Assembly: GCA_964607765.1 (NCBI GenBank)
Contig: CAZSNT010000241.1
Location: forward strand, 1-11,972
Length of the DNA: 11,972 nt
Reading direction: 5' to 3'
From: CAZSNT01 sp964607765
Lineage (GTDB): Bacteria > Verrucomicrobiota > Lentisphaeria > Oligosphaerales > JABHEG01
In this document: piece by piece, positions 1 to 10,395 of the stretch
Position numbering within the stretch: the first letter of the stretch is position 1
Layout: each line of letters begins with the position of its first letter
The notes under the pieces: model-generated
Told to the model about the DNA's origin: nothing
Databases searched by the model: none
Seen by the model: only the letters and a program-made list of their open reading frames with translations
Program-made: the position numbers and the translations under genes

Positions 1-2
1 GT

Positions 3-797
3 CAGCATTGACTGGGACCATGCCCGACGTGAAGTCAGAAGGCTGCAGGTGCGTAGCGCAATGTCGTCGACTTCGTAGAGCACGACCCAGGGCAGGATCA
101 TGCCGAAGCCGGGTACGCTCTTGAGCTGAAGAAACTCGACTTGCGAGTTGCGCCTGGTGTGCTGCATGATGGCATTCTCGATGTCGAGGATCTGGCGGTG
201 GAGGAAGTGACTGACTTCACAGTCACTCTTCATGGCCAGTTTCAGCAACTCGTTGTCGTAGCGGTCCGGCATCTGCAGGTTCTTCGTGGCGGCCCGCGTC
301 TCGCTACGCGTCAGTGGTGCCTGGCCATGGACCTGGACGCCGGCATTCATGCGTCCTTCGACGCGGGCACGCAGCCTGACCAGCCAGATGCGGCGACGCA
401 GCAGATCCCGCACTGGTCGTTTCTCGGGCGAGCAGCAGTAGGCTTCGGGCAGCATGTTGCTGCGCAGCAGGTGCGCGATCTTCTTGGAGTCGACCTTGTC
501 GTTCTTGGTCTTGGTGCCATGGATGGCCTTCATGTACAGTGCGTGTCCGAGTACGAACCGGATGTCCGCGTCTACGCATGCATCGGAGAGCCAGTACCAG
601 TTGAACGTGCACTCGCAGGCCACGGTCAGGTCGTGCCGGTACGGTTCGACAAGCTTCAAGAAGTACGCGAAGTCATTGCCTCGCACGTTGCGGTGGACGA
701 GGATGTTGCCTTCGCGGTCCATGACACAGATGTACATGCTGCGTGCATGCAGGTCGATGCCGCAGTTGAACTCGGTCTGTGTCTGATGTAGTTTCAT
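3..797 (-). CDS. IS110-family transposase (DEDD recombinase), N-terminal 265 codons
   Basis: This is the recombinase that moves an IS110 element using a RuvC-like DEDD active site. The start is ATG at 797-795, with AGGAGG at 811-806 eight bases upstream. The four acidic residues are visible: D15 in GIDLHARS, E62 in ACECTFNWYW, and D100 and D103 in TKTKNDKVDSKK. A helical stretch (about 185-220) follows, then VPGFGMILPWVVLYEVDDI, the start of the Transposase_20 region with its helix-hairpin-helix-like motif. The rest of that region, including the catalytic serine, is outside the window. After DDIA the frame reads LRTCSLLTSRRAW, where family members usually have Arg-Phe and a Ser-Tyr-containing motif. 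The neighbouring frame reads SDFTSGMVPVNAD, which looks more like the family. A one-base frameshift near 36-48 is therefore possible, and the copy may be dead. The family call is secure; the intactness is not. Confidence 0.88.
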   Translation of the reverse strand, partial: MKLHQTQTEFNCGIDLHARSMYICVMDREGNILVHRNVRGNDFAYFLKLVEPYRHDLTVACECTFNWYWLSDACVDADIRFVLGHALYMKAIHGTKTKNDKVDSKKIAHLLRSNMLPEAYCCSPEKRPVRDLLRRRIWLVRLRARVEGRMNAGVQVHGQAPLTRSETRAATKNLQMPDRYDNELLKLAMKSDCEVSHFLHRQILDIENAIMQHTRRNSQVEFLQLKSVPGFGMILPWVVLYEVDDIALRTCSLLTSRRAWSQSML

Positions 798-1007
798 TGC
801 GGGGTCCTCCTCTGTTCGAGTTGTCGTCCGTCCGCTTTCTCTGCAACTTGAGCGGATCCTGATGGACGATACCGGCAAAGGTGGGCCCTCTGCAAGTAGC
901 CAGTGCGCAGCGCGCTGGATGGAGAAGGCTTAGTCAAGTATCAAGCGCCTGCACCGTGACCGGGAGAACTGCCGCCGCTCCTTTCGTCGCTCTGGCAGCA
1001 CTCCCGG
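798..1007 (-). ncRNA. Candidate IS110 bridge-RNA region upstream of the transposase
   Basis: This non-coding stretch precedes the transposase. Read in its direction it can fold into three hairpins. The first (1007-960) has a 7-bp outer stem CCGGGAG/CTCCCGG, a 2x2 internal loop, a 5-bp inner stem CTGCC/GGCAG and a 20-base loop. The second (918-900) is a near-perfect 19-base palindrome. The third (856-831) has a TCCGC/GCGGA stem. A chain of stems with internal loops just upstream of an IS110 transposase is where the bridge RNA of IS110-group elements is encoded. That assignment is an inference from position and hand folding. I could not identify the target-binding or donor-binding loops, because the far end of the element is missing. 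Confidence 0.35.
960..1007. repeat. Interrupted inverted repeat / hairpin
   Basis: The arms 960-966 (CCGGGAG) and 1001-1007 (CTCCCGG) are perfect complements. Inside them 969-973 (CTGCC) pairs with 994-998 (GGCAG), separated from the outer stem by two unpaired bases on each side, and the loop is 974-993. No T-run follows on either strand, so a classical intrinsic terminator is unlikely. It probably belongs to the IS110 non-coding end or its RNA. Confidence 0.6.
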
Positions 1008-1010
1008 CAG

Positions 1011-1328
1011 GTGATTCACGACGTTCAAATGGAGAGAAGAGATGAGAGAGCTGTGTTCCGGCATCGCGTTTTTGGCCCTAGCGGTACTTTACTGCCGACG
1101 GCCCTCCTCAATGGTAGAGTCATCGTGTCCCCGGTAACGACAGCGATTCGTGATATCCCAAGCGAAGTGCTGCTCGGCGACGATGAAGGCATGCGTCAAA
1201 CTTGCGTGGTCAACTGTGATCACATCCAGACCGTGGCGAAAGGGAAGATCGGCGCCATCGGCGCCGTCCTGCCTGCGACGAAGATGCGCGAAGTGAGTCG
1301 TGCCATTCGGTTTGCCCTCGACCTTTAG
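1011..1328 (+). pseudogene. MazF/PemK-type endoribonuclease toxin fragment, N-terminus missing
   Basis: MazF/PemK toxins are small sequence-specific RNases of type II toxin-antitoxin modules. From about residue 33 to the end this frame reads like a MazF C-terminal two-thirds: RVIVSPVTT (with the conserved Thr at about residue 43), IRDIPSEV, then CVVNCDHIQTVAKGKIG and a final helix MREVSRAIRFALDL. The first 30 or so residues do not resemble the family. The usual opening (RGE/D-I/V-W) and the RPV segment carrying the catalytic Arg are absent. No good ribosome binding site precedes the GTG at 1011 or the ATG at 1029. No antitoxin gene is visible beside it. It is therefore most likely a remnant, perhaps cut by the adjacent IS110 element. 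A divergent active toxin with an unusual N-terminus is possible but less likely. Confidence 0.65.
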
Positions 1329-1462
1329 CCGCACTTCGCGAGAATCGGTGAGTCGAGGCTGTCAGGCAGCTCACCTGCCCCGCAGCGTCTCCGTTCAGAC
1401 ACTCGCGTGAGATGCCCTGGGACGCTATCTTGCGGAATCCGCCAGACAGTTACCCCCAGTGC

Positions 1463-1467
1463 AGGAG
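1463..1467 (+). promoter_or_regulatory. Ribosome binding site that sets the recB start
   Basis: AGGAG at 1463-1467 lies nine bases before GTG at 1477. The frame is also open from a GTG at 1459, but no purine-rich site precedes that codon. The downstream GTG is therefore preferred. Confidence 0.55.
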
Positions 1468-1476
1468 CATCGCGTA

Positions 1477-5249
<3,773 letters not shown>

Positions 5250-5253
<4 letters not shown>

Positions 5254-7409
5254 ACGGCAAAATCGATCTGGCCACCATGATGCGGCACGGCGTGCTTCAC
5301 GCCGACAGTGACCGCCAGCTCCGCTCGCTCTACACTGCGGTGGCCGGCGGCCTGGATCTGCAGCTGGCCGACCTGCTCACGATCCGCGATCTGCTCGAGT
5401 ACGCGGCGCAACCGAGTCGCGGTCTGCATGCCCTGCTGCTGTGTCTGTTCGGTGCGTTGACCGAGGGCAGTGTCTGCCTGCGAACCGACCATGCCGCACT
5501 GACCGCGCGCCTGCGGGACCTGGTCGGCGTTGACAAAGCCGCGGCATTGGGCCACGAGATCCGCGAAGCCCTCGACCACCAGCACTTGGGCGACTTGGTT
5601 GGGCACGCGGCCAGCGCCTACACGCCACTGATCCAGCCCACGCCGGACCTGGTCTATTTCCAGAGGTATTTTGCCGCCGAGTCCAGGCTGAAGGAACAGC
5701 TCAGCGCCATGCTGCGGGCTGACCAGGACACGCACCCGGCAGGCGGCAGCGTGCCGTTGGCCGCACAGGCGCTGCGCGACGTCCTTGACCATTCTCCCTG
5801 CCACACCGCGAGGGGAAAGTCTGTGCAGCTTAACACGGGGCAACGACTCGCTGTGGCGGCAGCGCTGCTGAAGCGGCTGGTCGTGATCTGCGGCGGACCG
5901 GGAACGGGCAAGACATCCATCGTCGTGGCGCTGCTGCGCGTGTTGAGCCGCTGCGGCATCCCCCCGGAGCGGATGGCGCTCGCCGCGCCGACGGGCCGGG
6001 CCGCTCAGAGGATGACAGAGACCATTCGTGCCGGACTCGCATCCGTTGCGCCGGACGCTGCAGCGCGAGCCGCGGACGAGCCGCTGCGCCCGCTCGAGGC
6101 CCGCACCATCCACCGAGTGCTGCGCTATGTGCCATCCCGCAACACATTCGCCTACAACCGCCACGCGCCATTGCCCATCGACCTGCTGATCGTCGATGAA
6201 GTGTCGATGGTCGACGTGCTCATGATGAGCCGGCTGCTGGAAGCCCTGCCGCGGGCGGCCCGGGTCGTGCTGCTCGGCGACCGCAACCAACTGCCCTCTG
6301 TGGAAGCAGGCGCGGTCCTGGCCGATCTGTTGCCGAGCGGAGAACCGGCTTACACCGCGGCGTTCATCCACGCTGTGCAGGAGCTGCTTCCCGACACGCA
6401 GATGCCGCCGCCTCGACAGACGTCTGGCAGCCTGACGGACCGCGTCGTGGTACTCACGAGCAACTACCGCTCCGAAGCCAGCCTGGTCCGGGTCGCTGAA
6501 GCCGTGAACTGCGCACCGCATCGCGGCAGCGCCCCGAACGCCCTCGAAGCAGCCACTGCCCTGGTGCGTAGCCTGCCGGGTCTGACAGCGACTCCGGCAA
6601 CGGGTGGGGCCACCGTTGCGTGGCCCGCGATCAGTGGCACGGCCGACGACGGCGGACACGAACTCGATGGCGGGTGCCGCTTCCTCGCCATGCCGCGCGC
6701 GCAACCGGCTCAGCTCTGGCGTGGCGTATTGAGCAGTTGGGCCGCACACCACTACCTCGCCCCGGCCGCCAATGGCATGCCGTCATATCGGGATCTGGTT
6801 ACCGCAGGCCGAAGTCAAACCGTCCACGCCACCGGCGCCGCGGCGGACGCGCCCGAGCTCAGCCAGTGGCTGGAAGCGATTCTGGCGCATGTGGATCGGG
6901 TGCGTGTCCTCGCCCTCGTTCGGGCAGGAATGTGCGGAACGCACACGGCCAACCGCGTGGTCTCTGATTTGCTCCAACCGCAGCTGGACCCGAACGGACG
7001 CGGCGCCAGGTTCGCCGGCTGCCCGGTCATGATCACGCGGAACGACTACACGCACGGGCTATTCAACGGCGACGTGGGCGTTGTGTTCGCGGACCGTACG
7101 GGCGCCTACTATGCAGCATTCCGGCGTGCGGACGGCTTCGTCACGTTTGCCGTGGATGCCCTCCCCCCCAATGAACCTGCCTTCGCCATCACAGTCCACA
7201 AGAGCCAAGGCTCCGAATACGATCGTGTGCTGCTCGTGTTGCCGGACGACCCCGAGCATCGTCTACTCACGCGCGAGATCATCTACACCGGGCTGACGCG
7301 CGCCCGACGTCTGGCCATCGTCTGCGGCTCCGAGCTCGCCTTTGCCCGGGCCATTGCCGGCCGCATACAGAGGCACTCGGGGCTCGGTGTCTGGGACAGC
7401 GCCGGCTGA
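5250..7409 (+). CDS. recD: RecD: 5'-3' helicase subunit of exonuclease V (RecBCD)
   Basis: RecD is the 5'-3' SF1B motor of RecBCD; it drives unwinding and regulates the nuclease. The product from GTG 5250 is 719 aa, about 110 longer than E. coli RecD (608). Motifs in order: Walker A GGPGTGKT (K221), LAAPTGRAAQRMTETI, ARTIHRVL, Walker B LLIVDEVSMVD (D316, E317), VVLLGDRNQLPSVEAGAVL, LTSNYRS, ITVHKSQGSEYD (K651) and REIIYTGLTRARRL. All are intact. The N-terminal region before Walker A is about 50 residues longer than in E. coli. Most of the other extra length lies between the LTSNYRS and HKSQG motifs. Length and the partner recB favour RecD over the RecC-independent RecD2. The RecD2 hallmark, an N-terminal extension with helix-hairpin-helix repeats, is not evident. 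Confidence in the family is high; the function of the extra segments is unknown. Confidence 0.94.
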
Positions 7410-7534
7410 CATCGCCATCCCTACCTTGTGCCTGCCACGCATCCGTGCTACGTTCATCGGTTCCGCATCCGAGCCGCGTACGCCGCGGCACACACGGACA
7501 CAAGACACCAGCGTTTGCAGGGACCGCAGCGGCC

Positions 7535-9529
7535 ATGCCCTCGACTCCACGGCACAAGACAACCGAACTGCCACGGAGCTTCCGGCTCGGCCTCGTGCTG
7601 CTCCTGCACGCGCTGGCATGCTGCGCTGACGACATAACGGTCAACGCTCTGACCACAGCTGACAGCACACCGCCCTTGAGCGGCACGATCAGCAACGCGG
7701 CGGCATCGATCGCAATCACGGTCAACAACGTTGCTTACCAGGCAGTCAATCAGGGCGCCGGGACGTGGCTGCTGCCGAACCACAGCATCGCAACGCCGCT
7801 GGCCGACGGCGTGTATGATGTACAGGCCACGGCCACTGTCAACGGTGCAACGGTTGCCACGGACGACACGCAGGGCGAACTGACCGTTGCCGGCGGCATC
7901 CAGCGAGTCGGCACGGTGCCTGTCACACTGGTTGCCCCCGGCGGGGCGGCGGCAACCGTGGACCTGGCCGCGCACTTCGACGACCCTGTCTATGATGTGG
8001 TACAGTTCGAGTTCCGGACCAACCCCGGCGTGTTCGATGTGCAGCTCTACGAAGCGGAAACGCCGCTGACTGTAGCCAATTTCCTGGCTTACGTGACCGC
8101 CGACCGCTACGCGGACTCGTTCATTCACCGCTCCGTTGCGAACTTCGTGATCCAGGGCGGCGGATTCACCTACGACGGGGGTCCCCAATCTGTCCCTGCC
8201 CACGCAGCCGTGCAGAACGAGCCCGGCATCTCCAACGTCCGCGGCACGATCGCCATGGCGAAGCTCGGCGGCGATCCGGACAGCGCCACGAACCAGTGGT
8301 TCTTCAATCTCCAGGACAACTCGGGCAATCTTGACAATCAGAACGGCGGCTTCACCGCCTTCGGCCAGGTCCTGGGCACGGGCATGGACGTGGTGGACGC
8401 GCTCGCAGCCGTACCCACCTACGACTACTCCAACAACTGGGGCTCGGCATTCACCGATCTTCCGCTGATCTCCGCAAACAACACTTACTACCTGCTCTCG
8501 CTGGCGACCGTGCGGGAGCTGAGCGGCCTGGAGTTCGCTGTCACACTGGATCCGCCCGGCGTGCTGACGGCCGATGTTTCTGAGGAAGGGGTACTGAGCC
8601 TCTCGCGAGACGGCGGGTCGGCCGGAGACAGCACGGTGGTGACTGTTACGGCAACAGGGGCGGATGCGCGCCAGGCCACGACCGTCTTCCTGGCCGCGTT
8701 GGCTGACACTGCGACCGGCTCGATGACCGGCACGGTGTGGCACGACGCCAACGCCGATTCTCAACGTCAAGGCAACGAGCCGGGGTTGCCCGACGTCACC
8801 GTATTCCTCGACCTGAACGCCAACGCTCAGCAGGACCCTGGTGAGCCGCAGGTGGTCACACGCACAGACGACCCCGCAACCCCGGCCACGGACGAGGCCG
8901 GCCTCTACACATTCTCAAACCTGCCCCCGCACACGTTCAGCGTGCGCCTGGCTCCGTCGAGCAGTCTGAATCCTACTTTCCCCGGGATCCCCGGCGCCGC
9001 GACACCCCATCAGATCGCGCTGGCGGACGGACAGCAGCTGACGGGCCGGGACTTTGGCCTTGCGCCTGCCGCAACAGTCACACTCGACCTCGACGCTGGC
9101 TGGAACGTGTTCTCACTGCCGCGCAGGCCGGCAACGGATGATGTCCCGAGCCTGTTGGGTGCGCTGCACATCGACCTCGGCACCACGGGTGGCCCCGAAC
9201 GGAACGGCGCCCCGGGTCCGACCATGCTCTCGTGGACCGGCGCCACCTACGAAGCAGCCACCGAAGCCACGCCGCTCACGCCCTACTGGGTCTACATGGC
9301 TGCCGCCGCCGTGGTCGAAGTGCCCCTGTTCGATATCGCACCACCTGCTCTGTCCGTCCTGCAGGGCTGGAATGCGGTGGGTGTTCCTGAGCAGGTTCAC
9401 CTCACCACGCTTGACGCAGCAGTGAGCCGGACGGCGTGGACGTGGCAGAGCGGCCGTTACCGCAGCAGTGCAGTGCTCGAGCCCGGCCGCGGCTACTGGC
9501 TGGAGTCAGCCGGACCGGCTGGTCTGTAG
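7535..9529 (+). CDS. Exported multidomain protein with cyclophilin-type peptidyl-prolyl isomerase
   Basis: The product from ATG 7535 is 664 aa. That start is chosen because it places a signal peptide near the N-terminus: basic residues, then LGLVLLLHALACC (about 18-30), with C29 or C30 as a weak lipoprotein candidate. The next 30-120 residues resemble an Ig-like module. A cyclophilin domain (about 156-320) follows, with VANFLAYV, FIHRSVANFVIQGGGF (R199, the likely catalytic Arg), RGTIAMAK and SATNQWFFN (Q254, F256). Cyclophilins catalyse cis-trans isomerisation of Xaa-Pro bonds. An SdrD B-like module (about 395-470: GTVWHDANAD, DLNANAQQDPGEP, GLYTFSNLPP) comes next, with Asp/Asn-rich turns that bind calcium in this family. 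The C-terminal part (about 515-664) holds two GWN motifs (DAGWNVFSLP, LQGWNAVGVP), each followed by a YW(V/L) motif, so it is an internal duplication of unknown role. Surface or periplasmic location is inferred. It lies 125 bases after recD and is probably independent of it. Confidence 0.85.
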   Translation: MPSTPRHKTTELPRSFRLGLVLLLHALACCADDITVNALTTADSTPPLSGTISNAAASIAITVNNVAYQAVNQGAGTWLLPNHSIATPLADGVYDVQATATVNGATVATDDTQGELTVAGGIQRVGTVPVTLVAPGGAAATVDLAAHFDDPVYDVVQFEFRTNPGVFDVQLYEAETPLTVANFLAYVTADRYADSFIHRSVANFVIQGGGFTYDGGPQSVPAHAAVQNEPGISNVRGTIAMAKLGGDPDSATNQWFFNLQDNSGNLDNQNGGFTAFGQVLGTGMDVVDALAAVPTYDYSNNWGSAFTDLPLISANNTYYLLSLATVRELSGLEFAVTLDPPGVLTADVSEEGVLSLSRDGGSAGDSTVVTVTATGADARQATTVFLAALADTATGSMTGTVWHDANADSQRQGNEPGLPDVTVFLDLNANAQQDPGEPQVVTRTDDPATPATDEAGLYTFSNLPPHTFSVRLAPSSSLNPTFPGIPGAATPHQIALADGQQLTGRDFGLAPAATVTLDLDAGWNVFSLPRRPATDDVPSLLGALHIDLGTTGGPERNGAPGPTMLSWTGATYEAATEATPLTPYWVYMAAAAVVEVPLFDIAPPALSVLQGWNAVGVPEQVHLTTLDAAVSRTAWTWQSGRYRSSAVLEPGRGYWLESAGPAGL

Positions 9530-9593
9530 GGCCCGGAATAGGTATTGAGACGAGGGGAGAGAGGGATGCTGCACGTGGCCCTGCGACCCACGC

Positions 9594-9609
9594 GGGGCGC
9601 CCACGCCCC
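9594..9609. repeat. Small GC-rich hairpin between convergent genes
   Basis: GGGGCG (9594-9599) pairs with CGCCCC (9604-9609) around a 4-base loop. It abuts the long inverted repeat that follows. It could help stop transcription from the cyclophilin gene, but no T-run follows, so this is a weak terminator candidate only. Confidence 0.45.
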
Positions 9610-9664
9610 TTCCCTCCGCGTCGCCGAGGCGAGGCGGACCCGCCTCGGGGACGTGGAGGGAAGG
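9608..9664. repeat. Long inverted repeat, 24-base arms with 9-base loop
   Basis: The arms are 9608-9631 and 9641-9664, with loop 9632-9640. Twenty-two of 24 positions are Watson-Crick pairs, one is a G-T wobble and one a G-G mismatch. The outer ten bases, CCTTCCCTCC and GGAGGGAAGG, match perfectly. It sits between two convergent genes, where a bidirectional transcription stop would be useful, but it has no T-runs. An alternative is a dispersed palindromic repeat of the REP or miniature-transposon kind. One copy in one window cannot decide between these. Confidence 0.7.
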
Positions 9665-9707
9665 TAACGCGGTTCGTGTTGCGGGACCAATCTCGCTCAC
9701 CCACGGC

Positions 9708-9785
9708 GCGAGGCCGCGGGGGTCGTTCCTGCCCCTTATCTGCGTCGCGAGGCCGCGGGGGTCGTTCCTGCCCCTTATCTGCGTC
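9708..9785. repeat. Perfect 39-bp tandem duplication
   Basis: Bases 9708-9746 and 9747-9785 are identical over all 39 positions. Each unit begins GCGAGGCCGCGGGGG and contains a short GGGG/CCCC hairpin. The second copy carries the stop codon (9775-9777) and last codons of the small minus-strand gene. The first copy lies wholly outside the gene. The identity implies a recent slippage or duplication event. Confidence 0.9.
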
Positions 9786-10353
9786 GGCTGGAGCTGCGCC
9801 GGCTCGAACTGCGCCGACTCGAACTGCGCCGGCTGGACGACTCGGGCTCGAGCTGAATCGTGTGGCATTTGGTCGCAGTGATCTTAAAAACTGTCTCGCC
9901 CCTGGTGACGCGCGTGCCGGTGAACTTCATGCGCACCTTCTTGTCAAGCATCTCCTCCAGCGCGCCGATCGTGCTTGCGTTCATGGTCGCCAACGACAGC
10001 ACTCCCTCGTCAGCCCCTGCCTCCGGGGCCGGGCCCGCAACATCCTCGTCCGCCGCCGCTTTCTTGTTCTTGCCCCTGCCCTTGCTCTTGCCGCCCTTCT
10101 GGCCTGTCAGGAAAACCGGCCAGATGGTCTCCATGCCGTCCTGGTCCAGGTCCGGATCAAGATAGAAAGGCCCCACGCCTTCACCTTCACGCTTCAACGT
10201 TCCGACCAGCTCGAATTCCTGCGGCGCAGCGACCCCGGCTTTGCCTTTTCCCTTGGCCTTGCCCTTGCCGCCCTTCTTTGCCGCCGACACATCAAGCCCG
10301 GCAACCAGCAGCGCGGCCAGCAACACGACTAACCAGTGTCTGTTTCTTCTCAT
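9775..10353 (-). CDS. Exported Lys/Gly-rich protein with Arg-Arg-Ser-Ser-Ser repeat tail, function unknown
   Basis: The product is 192 aa. I do not recognise the family. A signal peptide is clear: MRRNRH, then WLVVLLAALLVAGL, with likely cleavage near residues 24-25. The mature protein opens with a Lys/Gly-rich stretch (about 26-40). A first ordered part follows (about 45-83: EFELVGTLKREG, YLDPDLDQDG, PVFLTG). A second basic linker comes next (about 85-97), then an acidic Ala-rich stretch. A second ordered part (about 115-168) has EMLDKKVRMKFTGTRV and a short strand TVFKITATKC. The beta-rich look could be OB-fold-like, which is a guess. The last 21 residues are an Arg/Ser repeat. It is the second gene of a minus-strand pair, 42 bases after the 490-aa gene, so probably co-transcribed. 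The tail and basic linkers suggest binding to a polyanion, but nothing shows which. Confidence 0.75.
   Translation of the reverse strand: MRRNRHWLVVLLAALLVAGLDVSAAKKGGKGKAKGKGKAGVAAPQEFELVGTLKREGEGVGPFYLDPDLDQDGMETIWPVFLTGQKGGKSKGRGKNKKAAADEDVAGPAPEAGADEGVLSLATMNASTIGALEEMLDKKVRMKFTGTRVTRGETVFKITATKCHTIQLEPESSSRRSSSRRSSSRRSSSRRR
9781..9840 (-). repeat. Four tandem 15-bp units encoding the Arg/Ser tail
   Basis: The units are 9781-9795, 9796-9810, 9811-9825 and 9826-9840. Each encodes Ser-Ser-Ser-Arg-Arg on the minus strand. The units differ mostly at synonymous positions (AGT/AGC, TCG/TCC, CGG/CGA), so the peptide pattern is kept while the DNA has drifted. The lowest-coordinate unit overlaps the end of the 39-bp tandem duplication by five bases. 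Confidence 0.85.
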
Positions 10354-10360
10354 CACTCGT

Positions 10361-10367
10361 CTTCCTT
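10361..10367 (-). promoter_or_regulatory. Ribosome binding site for the Arg/Ser-tail gene
   Basis: AAGGAAG on the minus strand lies seven bases before ATG at 10353-10351. It decides for that ATG over the GTG codon just upstream (10356-10354), which would sit only four bases from the site. Confidence 0.6.
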
Positions 10368-10395
10368 TCGTCTGTTCCCTGCGTCTGTCAACCCA

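Larger units (their letters stand above)
1..1010 (-). mobile_element. IS110-family insertion sequence, partial (cut by window edge)
   Basis: The element is recognised from its transposase (797 to 3, minus strand) and the structured non-coding DNA upstream of it. Elements of this family usually lack terminal inverted repeats, so the end on the high-coordinate side cannot be placed exactly. The hairpins run to 1007, and the adjoining toxin homology begins only at about 1083-1110, so the end should lie between about 1000 and 1110. The other end is outside the window. In IS110-group elements the left end upstream of the transposase encodes a bridge RNA that selects target and donor DNA. That is family knowledge, and the layout here fits it. 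IS1111-type elements place the RNA on the other side, which this window cannot test. Confidence 0.75.

Noticed and set aside
141..791. Plus-strand open frame over the IS110 transposase
   Set aside because: The minus strand encodes the transposase with all four DEDD residues; the plus frame is its shadow.
1042..1137. Small hydrophobic ORF with a GGAGAGAAG-like site, MRELCSGIAFLALAVL...
   Set aside because: It has only 31 codons, overlaps the toxin fragment in another frame, and ends without a recognisable domain. It looks like chance.
1360..1378. Short inverted repeat GGCAG/CTGCC between the toxin fragment and recB
   Set aside because: The 5-bp stem is short and has no T-run, so it is not distinguishable from chance.
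7425..7455. Sigma-70-like promoter TTGTGC/TACGTT before the cyclophilin gene
   Set aside because: Only three of six bases match the consensus in each box, which is too weak to claim in GC-rich DNA.
7454..8770. 438-codon minus-strand open frame inside the cyclophilin gene
   Set aside because: The plus-strand frame has a signal peptide, cyclophilin and SdrD B-like motifs; this frame has none.
9708..9785. CRISPR-like repeats
   Set aside because: There are only two copies, directly abutting, with no spacer between them and no cas gene nearby.
9436..10332. 298-codon plus-strand open frame through the intergenic repeats
   Set aside because: It overlaps the 3' end of the cyclophilin gene and is antisense to the Arg/Ser-tail gene. 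Its Arg/Gly-rich product comes from repeat DNA. The minus-strand gene has a signal peptide and a ribosome binding site.
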